NCBI RefSeq assembly: GCF_000023025.1
Contig: NC_012997.1
Coordinates: forward strand, 108,764 to 172,763
From: Teredinibacter turnerae T7901
GTDB taxonomy: Bacteria > Pseudomonadota > Gammaproteobacteria > Pseudomonadales > Cellvibrionaceae
Reading direction: 5' to 3'
DNA: 64,000 nt
A program made the translations under genes and the position numbers. How positions within the stretch are numbered: position 1 is the stretch's first letter; each line of letters opens with the position of its first letter. The notes under the pieces are model-generated. The model was not told the origin of the DNA, did no database searches, and was given only the letters and a program-made list of their open reading frames with translations. Of this stretch, positions 58,286 through 64,000 are shown one piece after another.

Positions 58286-59968
58286 ATGCTCGAATTGTCC
58301 GTGAAAACGCGCGTGATGGCCGTCGCCATTCTGCCATTGGTGGTGTTGTCTGCAATTATTCTGGTGGTGATTGTAGGCGAAGTGAATTCCGCAGCAGAAG
58401 GCCAGCTGGCCTCGTCGGAAGAGATTTTTGTGGAAGCCAAGCGCGAGGAGATCAAAGATCTGGTTGAGCTTGCCTGGACAACGGTGCGCCCGCTCTACCA
58501 GTCCGGCGCCGATAGAGAAGAAGCTGTGCAACTGCTGCGCCGAATGTCCTATGGCAAGGACGGCTATATCTTTGGTTACGACGGCGATGCGGTACGAATA
58601 TTCAGCGGTAGCAGTGATGCCAGTATCGGTAAAAGCTATTACGATTTTAAAGACGTTAACGGCGTTTACCTTATCCGCGAGTTGATTGATGCGGGCCGTA
58701 AAAACGGTTTTGCGGAAGGCAATCACTTTGTAACCTACCACTTTCCCCGCCTTGGCGAAGACGTCGCATCGCCGAAATTGTCTTACGCTATTTATCTGCC
58801 GCGCTGGAATATGATGATTGGCACCGGTATTTATATCGATACCATTGATGCACAGCTCAAAAACCTGGCGTCGCATTTACAGTCTGCCCGTAACGGGCTG
58901 GTGACCACGTTGGGCATCGTGGCTTTGGTATTAGCCATTGTCCTCACGATTGTCGCGCTGTTTCTGGCACAGTCGATTGTTGGCCCGCTGAGCAGTATCG
59001 GCGATTCACTCTACGAAATTGCCACAGGGAAAGGGGATTTAACCCGGCGCCTGGAAGTGCACGGCAAAGATGAGGTCGGCCTGGTGTCCTCACGGCTGAA
59101 CACACTACTCGACAGTCTGCACCGGATGGTCAGTGATATTAAAGGGATTGCCAACGAGGTAAGCGCCGAAACGGAATCCCTGACACGTACGGTGGAGGAA
59201 ACACAGCAGGTGAGCCACCAACAACACGAGGAGGTGGATCAGGTTGCTTCGGCGATGACAGAAATGTCCCACACCTCACGCGAAACTGCGCAAAACGCCA
59301 ATGAGGCCGCGGCTTCGGCGAAAGCCGCCAACAAGGCGAGTATCAGTATTGCCAATTCGGTGAACGAGAGCTGCGATTCCATGCGGATGCTGGGTGAAGA
59401 TATCGCGCGCACCAGCGAAGTGATTACCCAGGTGGGCACCGATGTGGAAAATATCAGCGCGGTGCTCCAGGTGATCGAAAGTATTGCAGAGCAAACCAAC
59501 CTGCTTGCGCTGAACGCGGCGATTGAAGCTGCGCGCGCCGGAGAGCAGGGACGTGGCTTTGCGGTAGTGGCTGATGAGGTTCGCAACCTGGCCAGTAAAA
59601 CTCAGGGCAGTACGGAAGAAATTCAGCAGATGATTGCCAAATTGCAGAGCGGCTCGCGCAGTGCTGTATCGGTGATGGCGGAAAGCCGCAAGCGCAGCGA
59701 TTTGACTGAAGCAAGCATTTCCCAAACTGCGAGTCTGTTGTCGGAAATTTCCGATGCGGTTTCGGTTATCAACAATATGAACTCGCAAATTGCCACAGCC
59801 GCAGAAGAGCAGAGTCTGGTGGGGTCGGATATCAGCGAACGCATCGTCTCCATTTCCAATCAGACCAATATCTCCAGTGAAATCGCCGCTAAAAACGGTA
59901 CGGCCGCCGCAAAATTGCGGCAAAAGACCCGCGAGCTAAACGGCATTGTGGACAGGTTTGTGTTGTGA
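58286..59968 (+). CDS. Methyl-accepting chemotaxis protein with Cache domain
   Basis: 560 residues. The first membrane helix (about 11-31) and second (about 208-232) flank a periplasmic sCache-type domain with [17 protein letters not shown] and [14 protein letters not shown], typical of Cache_2. Then a HAMP domain (about 233-285), a methylation region and the signalling tip [25 protein letters not shown] lies just before the ATG. Ligands of this group are often small organic acids; not known here. No che genes are in the window. Confidence 0.93.
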   Translation: MLELSVKTRVMAVAILPLVVLSAIILVVIVGEVNSAAEGQLASSEEIFVEAKREEIKDLVELAWTTVRPLYQSGADREEAVQLLRRMSYGKDGYIFGYDGDAVRIFSGSSDASIGKSYYDFKDVNGVYLIRELIDAGRKNGFAEGNHFVTYHFPRLGEDVASPKLSYAIYLPRWNMMIGTGIYIDTIDAQLKNLASHLQSARNGLVTTLGIVALVLAIVLTIVALFLAQSIVGPLSSIGDSLYEIATGKGDLTRRLEVHGKDEVGLVSSRLNTLLDSLHRMVSDIKGIANEVSAETESLTRTVEETQQVSHQQHEEVDQVASAMTEMSHTSRETAQNANEAAASAKAANKASISIANSVNESCDSMRMLGEDIARTSEVITQVGTDVENISAVLQVIESIAEQTNLLALNAAIEAARAGEQGRGFAVVADEVRNLASKTQGSTEEIQQMIAKLQSGSRSAVSVMAESRKRSDLTEASISQTASLLSEISDAVSVINNMNSQIATAAEEQSLVGSDISERIVSISNQTNISSEIAAKNGTAAAKLRQKTRELNGIVDRFVL

Positions 59969-60027
59969 ATAGTGTGAACACGGCGTTTACTGCGGTGAAG
60001 ATGTTTTAAGGCACCGGTAGCATGCGC

Positions 60028-60056
60028 AAAAAAAATGCCCGCGTGAGCGGGCATTT
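60028..60056 (-). terminator. Terminator of GH26 mannanase gene (possibly bidirectional)
   Basis: AAATGCCCGC and GCGGGCATTT form a ten-bp stem around GTGA. On the minus strand eight T residues follow, so it best serves the mannanase gene; the chemoreceptor ends on the other side. Confidence 0.88.
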
Positions 60057-60088
60057 ATCGTTGAGTTAACTACTGCTAGTGCACGTGC

Positions 60089-62260
60089 TTAGAACGCGGG
60101 CAGTTCATCCAGAGTGATGACATACTCGTGATTGTACACGTGGGTTTTGTGCGCGTTGGTGTTGTAGTACTCGCCAGTCCAGAAATTACCGGAGCTGCTT
60201 ACACCTTCGGCTGTATCTGAATCGTTCCATACCATAAACCAGAGCCACCAGGCACCGTCTGCAGCCATCAGGTCTGGGTCTGGAATATTGCTGTTTTCAC
60301 TCAACGCAACCATTTTCACCTGTTGCGGATAGTTGGCGGTCAGTGCATATGGCCCAATCTGCGATTCGTAGTTCTGCTGTCCGTCGTAGATGTCCACGCT
60401 CACGATATCCACGTAGTTGTCCCCTGGATACCAGGCACCGCTCTGACCATTCCACACCCAGATCAGGTTATCCAGGCCGTACTCGTTGGTGAGTGTTTCG
60501 TACAAGTGACGCCAGAGGACAACCTGCGCGTAGGCCGCTGGGACTCCATCCGTGCGGTCTGAACGACCCCACCAGAACCAACCGCCGGACGCTTCGTGCA
60601 ATGGGCGCCACAGTACGGGGACGTTTTCGTCTTCCAGCTTTTGCAGCTCGGCAGCAATCATTGCAATGTCTGCCTGGATATTGGCATAGGACGGACTAGA
60701 CGTGTCCAGCTCGCCGTTGGCGATGGGGATAGTGAAGCTAGTGTCTTCGGTGTAGAACTCACCAATCGTACCGTCTGCCGCGTCTGGGTCACGCCAGTGC
60801 CAAGTGAAGGACACGATACCGCCGCGGTTCCAGTGTTCGATAGCCTCTTCGGTTTGCGTAATGCCCGAGATACCGTTCCAGTACAAGCCGTAGTTGAGGA
60901 AGTCATAACCCATCATTGCGGGCGCGCGACCTGTATCGTTGATGCAGCGTTGGTACTGGTCAATGGCGTCTTGCCAGGTGAGGTCCATCTGGCCCGAGAG
61001 CATATGATTCCCCCAGATCGATTGCAGGTAGCTGTAGAGCGACTGGGTTTTAGCACTGGCATCCGGATTTACCGGTGTATCGCGCATAGCGCCTTGCACG
61101 CCCGACCCCATACCGGGGCACATGCTGGCGGACAGGCAGATTTCGCCGTTTTCGGCACCCCAACTACCGTTGTCTGCGCTACACAGGGTCAATTCGCTGT
61201 CACCAATCAGGCAGTAGTCAAAGTCACCTGGACCTGGGTCGGCGGCAGAACCAAAAACGATACAGGAGTAGCTGTTTTCCCATCCCCAGCCGTCGCCGTC
61301 CGGATCGGAATCGGCGGAGCGACAGTATGGCCAGCCGTTACTCGCAGCGTTAGGGATTCCGCCACTGGAACTGCTGGACGAAGAGGACGAGCTGCTCGAG
61401 GACGAAGACGAGCTGCTTGAGGAACTGCTTGAGGATGACGAACTACTTGAGGATGAAGAGCTGCTCGATGAGGAACTGCTGCTCGAAGACGCCCCGGAAG
61501 ATGATGAACTGGACGAACTGGAGCTGGATGAGCTCGAGCTGCTGGTAGAGCCGCAGTTGTTCACCACACCGCCGCCGCCCCACTGGCTGTTACAGGTGTT
61601 GGCGCCAATACAGCTCTGGCTGTTTTCCCAGCCCCAGCCGCTGTCCTGGTTAGCGCACAGAGGGCGAATTTCACCGTACCAGTTGCACACCTGGCACGCG
61701 CCGCCCGACGAACTGGAGCTGCTTGATGAGCTAGAGCTAGAGCTAGAGCTAGAGCTAGAGCTAGAGCTCGACGAGCTGGAATTTGAGCTGGAGGAACTTG
61801 AGCTCGATGAGCTTGAGCTGGAGCTTGAACTCGACGAATTGGAGCTGGAGCTAGAAGTTGTGCCGCCACCCTGTACTGTCAGGCTGGCTAGTGACGGCAG
61901 ATAGTTTCCACCGCTGCCGTTGGCACAATAGCCAAACTCACTACTACCGTTCACATTAATGGTGCCGTTGTAGCTGAGGTTGCTCACCAGATTACCCGTG
62001 AGCGAACCGTTCCAAAGGTTGGAAATGGTTGCACCGTTCAGCGCCAGCTCGACCTGCCAGCCTGTTACCGGTGCTGAACCTTGGTTGCTAATGGCGACAG
62101 TTGCGCAATAGCCTGCGCCCCAGTCGTTATTAACGTTAATGGTCGCGGCTGCGGTGCCGCCAGCCGAGGTCACCGTGTTCGCTAAGCTAGCGCTTGCAAA
62201 CACGGCGAGAGCGGAGCATGCCGCACCTCGCCAAAGTTTGTTAAACCAGTTGTTATTCAT
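60089..62260 (-). CDS. Secreted GH26 beta-mannanase with CBM2 and CBM10 modules and poly-Ser linkers
   Basis: 723 residues with CGGAG before the ATG. In order: signal peptide (1-27), CBM2 cellulose-binding module (about 28-130), a long Ser linker, a CBM10 module ([13 protein letters not shown] and WGWENSQSC), a second Ser linker, a further CBM10-like Cys-rich part ([20 protein letters not shown] and [16 protein letters not shown]), then a GH26 catalytic domain. The acid/base is Glu556 in [10 protein letters not shown]; the nucleophile is Glu655 in [10 protein letters not shown]26 enzymes cut beta-1,4-mannan endo-wise. CBMs tether it to cellulose in plant cell walls. Ser linkers are built partly from repeated codons and may change length. 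Codon repeats apart, the enzyme looks intact. Confidence 0.95.
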   Translation of the reverse strand: MNNNWFNKLWRGAACSALAVFASASLANTVTSAGGTAAATINVNNDWGAGYCATVAISNQGSAPVTGWQVELALNGATISNLWNGSLTGNLVSNLSYNGTINVNGSSEFGYCANGSGGNYLPSLASLTVQGGGTTSSSSSNSSSSSSSSSSSSSSSSSSNSSSSSSSSSSSSSSSSSSSSSSSSSGGACQVCNWYGEIRPLCANQDSGWGWENSQSCIGANTCNSQWGGGGVVNNCGSTSSSSSSSSSSSSSSSSGASSSSSSSSSSSSSSSSSSSSSSSSSSSSSSSSSSSSSSSSSSGGIPNAASNGWPYCRSADSDPDGDGWGWENSYSCIVFGSAADPGPGDFDYCLIGDSELTLCSADNGSWGAENGEICLSASMCPGMGSGVQGAMRDTPVNPDASAKTQSLYSYLQSIWGNHMLSGQMDLTWQDAIDQYQRCINDTGRAPAMMGYDFLNYGLYWNGISGITQTEEAIEHWNRGGIVSFTWHWRDPDAADGTIGEFYTEDTSFTIPIANGELDTSSPSYANIQADIAMIAAELQKLEDENVPVLWRPLHEASGGWFWWGRSDRTDGVPAAYAQVVLWRHLYETLTNEYGLDNLIWVWNGQSGAWYPGDNYVDIVSVDIYDGQQNYESQIGPYALTANYPQQVKMVALSENSNIPDPDLMAADGAWWLWFMVWNDSDTAEGVSSSGNFWTGEYYNTNAHKTHVYNHEYVITLDELPAF
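61728..61769. repeat. Hexamer tandem repeat in the poly-Ser linker
   Basis: Six perfect GAGCTA units (61728-61763) followed by GAGCTC. On the coding strand these read TAGCTC units, a mix of Ser codons. Repeat slippage would change linker length in steps of two Ser without breaking the frame. Confidence 0.9.
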
Positions 62261-62845
62261 AGTTTACTCCGTGCTAAATCATTATTTTTTTACATATAAA
62301 ATGCGGCGATTGAGCGATGCCGCGGAAGGGATAGCGTGCCTGTAAAATCCATAGCCGCCGGTGTAAGAATTATTAACGTGCTAAATGGATGGCGGTGAGA
62401 TTCTCACACAAAAAGCGAAAAAAATATTTCGTTCATCACAAATGTTTGGCAAATCACCGGGTTTAAAAACACGCCGGCTGGTTGCTTGCGGATATCACTC
62501 AGTGAGCGCGCAGAAAACTCATACGTTTATATGGGTTATCTAAGACGATTTAATAAGCCTTTTTGTAAGAAGCCTTGCTGTACTCGCTTCGATATTGCTC
62601 GAGCAAAATACGCGGGCGCGTGCTTTTACTGATAAAAGCATGCCAGCAGGTTAATAAAAGACGGCGTGAATTTTGCGATTCTCAACGAAATCAATGCCAG
62701 TGAGGCGCGTGGAGGTTGTTGTAAGCAACACTGCGCGCACGTGGCTTGTCACTATACTTCAATGAGTAAGATGCATTATTGGCGCTGGTGTATGTCGGTG
62801 GGTTAGTTTGTTTGGCCAGGTGCCACCAGAACTGTTGGATAACTT
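62261..62845. other. Long divergent intergenic region
   Basis: 585 bases with no supported gene. It holds the leader of the mannanase gene on the minus strand. CGTGCTAAAT occurs twice (62270-62279 and 62377-62386), as a 10-base direct repeat that could mark an activator or repressor site. The right part is unique and AT-balanced. Confidence 0.5.
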
Positions 62846-63949
62846 ATGAAATCGGTACCACCTGTACAGAACCCAGCGTCACCGCGCGATATAAAGTTGG
62901 CCCTTCCCAAGCGTCCACCGCAAGAACGTAAACGGCTTAAAAAAGCACTGCCGGAATTGTTGTGGCTGGAACGCTTGATTAACACCTATTCATCTACCCT
63001 GGATGCGAGCTGCGAGGGCTTGCTTCCCTGGCAGGGGCTGCAACTCCCTTTTTACTGTCTTACGCTGGGTGGTTCGGCGGCCGATAAAAAAACGCCAGTA
63101 CTACTGATTACCGGGGGTGTCCACGGCATTGAACGCATTGGCAGCCAGGTAATTCTGGCGTGGCTGTCGAGCCTGCTCAGCCGGCTCGAATGGGATAGCG
63201 CCCTGCAGCAAAAGCTGTCTCGCCTGCGGCTGGTCGTAGTGCCGATTGTTAATCCTGTGGGGATGTTCGCCAACCGTCGCGCGAACGGCAATGGCGTTGA
63301 TTTGAATCGCAACGGCCTGGTTACCGCAGAAGATAAGGTGCCTTTTCTTGTGGGTGGGCATCGAATAGGTTCGTGGTTGCCCTGGTATCGCGGTAGTGCT
63401 GGTCAGCCTCAGGAACTGGAATACCGGTTACTACAACAGGTGGTTGAACGCGAGGTGTATCCCCGCGCGATGGCAATGGCGCTCGATTTACATTCCGGCT
63501 TTGGCACCCACGATCGTTTGTGGTTCCCTTATGCCTATCGCAAAAAGCTCATCGGCAGTATCGAAAATTATCTCGCGTTGAAACTGTTATGGGAGCGCTG
63601 TTTTCCGCACCACAATTATATTTTCGAACCGCAATCCATCCACTATTTATCGCACGGAGATATTTGGGATGATTTCTATTTACAGGCAAAAAAAAGGGAA
63701 AATCATACATTTATTCCCCTCACATTGGAGATGGGCTCATGGGCCTGGGTAAAGAAGCGCCCCGCGCAAATTTTTAATTTTGCTGGAATGTTTAATCCTC
63801 AGAAAGCGCACCGTCATTCGCGGGTATTGCGCCGACATCTCTCTTTGCTGGATTTTTTGCTATCTGCGGCAATTGATTATCGCGAATGGTTGCCGGTAGA
63901 TGAACAGGTCAAACTATTAAAGCAGGCTGCACATGTCCTGTGGAATTAA
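62846..63949 (+). CDS. M14-type zinc carboxypeptidase-like protein (DUF2817-related)
   Basis: 367 residues, no signal peptide. The M14 zinc site is GGVHGIERIGS (His and Glu) with the third ligand in DLHSGFG; substrate-binding NGVDLNRN and the catalytic Glu in LTLEMGSWAW are present. This resembles succinylglutamate desuccinylase/aspartoacylase-like and DUF2817 members. It may cleave small peptides or amidated amino acids in the cytoplasm. The stop codon overlaps the start of the next gene by 17 bases. Confidence 0.85.
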   Translation: MKSVPPVQNPASPRDIKLALPKRPPQERKRLKKALPELLWLERLINTYSSTLDASCEGLLPWQGLQLPFYCLTLGGSAADKKTPVLLITGGVHGIERIGSQVILAWLSSLLSRLEWDSALQQKLSRLRLVVVPIVNPVGMFANRRANGNGVDLNRNGLVTAEDKVPFLVGGHRIGSWLPWYRGSAGQPQELEYRLLQQVVEREVYPRAMAMALDLHSGFGTHDRLWFPYAYRKKLIGSIENYLALKLLWERCFPHHNYIFEPQSIHYLSHGDIWDDFYLQAKKRENHTFIPLTLEMGSWAWVKKRPAQIFNFAGMFNPQKAHRHSRVLRRHLSLLDFLLSAAIDYREWLPVDEQVKLLKQAAHVLWN

Positions 63950-64000
63950 CGTTATCTTGTTGCGCGGACTGGGTCGCGAATCGGAACACTGGTTCGGGTT
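63933..64000 (+). CDS. Start of an alpha/beta-hydrolase-like protein (cut by window end)
   Basis: Only 22 codons are visible from the ATG at 63933: MSCGINVILLRGLGRESEHW. The first strand and LRGLGRESEHW fit an alpha/beta-hydrolase opening (VILLHGLG-type) where the usual HG is RG. It overlaps the M14 gene by 17 bases and continues past the window. Too little sequence remains for a firm family assignment. Confidence 0.55.
   Translation, partial: MSCGINVILLRGLGRESEHWFG

Noticed and set aside
61371-61850. Possible CRISPR array in the repeat-rich stretch
   Set aside because: The repeats are short, uneven Ser-codon units within a coding frame, with no spacer-repeat structure and no cas genes.
61557-61904. 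Open frame opposite the mannanase gene rich in Glu-Leu repeats
   Set aside because: It is the antisense reading of the poly-Ser linker codons; the mannanase frame on the other strand is clearly the real gene.
60089-62260. A cellulosomal role of the mannanase with the cohesin/dockerin pair
   Set aside because: The mannanase carries CBM2 and CBM10 but no dockerin; CBM10 in aerobic bacteria binds cellulose and is not a docking domain.

Overview
This window looks like the chromosome of a polysaccharide-degrading marine or symbiotic gammaproteobacterium of the Cellvibrionaceae type (Teredinibacter/Saccharophagus-like). The inference rests on a mannanase with long poly-serine linkers joining CBM2, CBM10 and GH26 modules, a CBM13-pectate lyase with a Ser/Gly linker, two routes for D-mannonate dehydration, a CbrA/NahK-like transporter-kinase and a PEP-CTERM protein. 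I saw no rRNA, tRNA, CRISPR array, insertion sequence or replication origin.

Layout. 0.3-8 kb: a RimJ-like acetyltransferase, a large SLC5-hybrid histidine kinase, an exported M3 oligopeptidase and a ManD mannonate dehydratase. 8.2-13.5 kb: a sodium:solute symporter unit (DUF4212 small subunit, VC_2705-type large subunit, a small membrane-anchored protein, a cyclic-nucleotide/CBS/DUF294 regulator and a DEDD exonuclease). 13.7-18.6 kb: a solute-binding-like protein with an SDR enzyme, UxuA, a YrhK-domain protein and an M32 carboxypeptidase. 18.7-23.9 kb is an accessory, AT-richer stretch: an orphan Rhs-like tail with a candidate membrane immunity protein, a secreted trypsin-like protease, a GNAT enzyme, a PhyH-family gene broken by one base, and a coiled-coil membrane protein. 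24-32.3 kb: an Ada protein that has lost three of its four zinc cysteines, a TetR gene and a membrane-protein gene sharing operator-like palindromes, an RND efflux pump with its divergent TetR repressor, and a TMEM165/GDT1 exporter gene behind a yybP-ykoY (Mn2+) riboswitch. 32.7-34.8 kb: a pectate lyase gene split by one frameshift. 35.3-40.4 kb: a translationally coupled REC-GGDEF-EAL regulator and hybrid kinase.

40.7-47.0 kb holds the most coherent little-described unit. It has five tightly packed or overlapping genes for exported proteins: a di-heme DUF1592-type cytochrome, a Tat-exported DUF1552 protein, a periplasmic ankyrin protein, a cytochrome c' and a cytochrome b561. The arrangement suggests an envelope redox pathway of unknown substrate. 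48.8-51.4 kb holds a second candidate system: an IgGFc-like secreted protein ending in a dockerin-like Ca-binding pair, followed by a cohesin-like PEP-CTERM protein, which suggests a cell-surface assembly.

The rest comprises a lipoprotein, an AT-rich beta-propeller-like membrane protein, two chemoreceptors (one coupled to a thioredoxin-like DUF6436 protein), an MscS channel, the GH26 mannanase, an M14-type carboxypeptidase-like protein and the start of an alpha/beta hydrolase. Several genes use TTG or GTG starts; where the ribosome-binding site or family alignment supported an internal start, that start is given.
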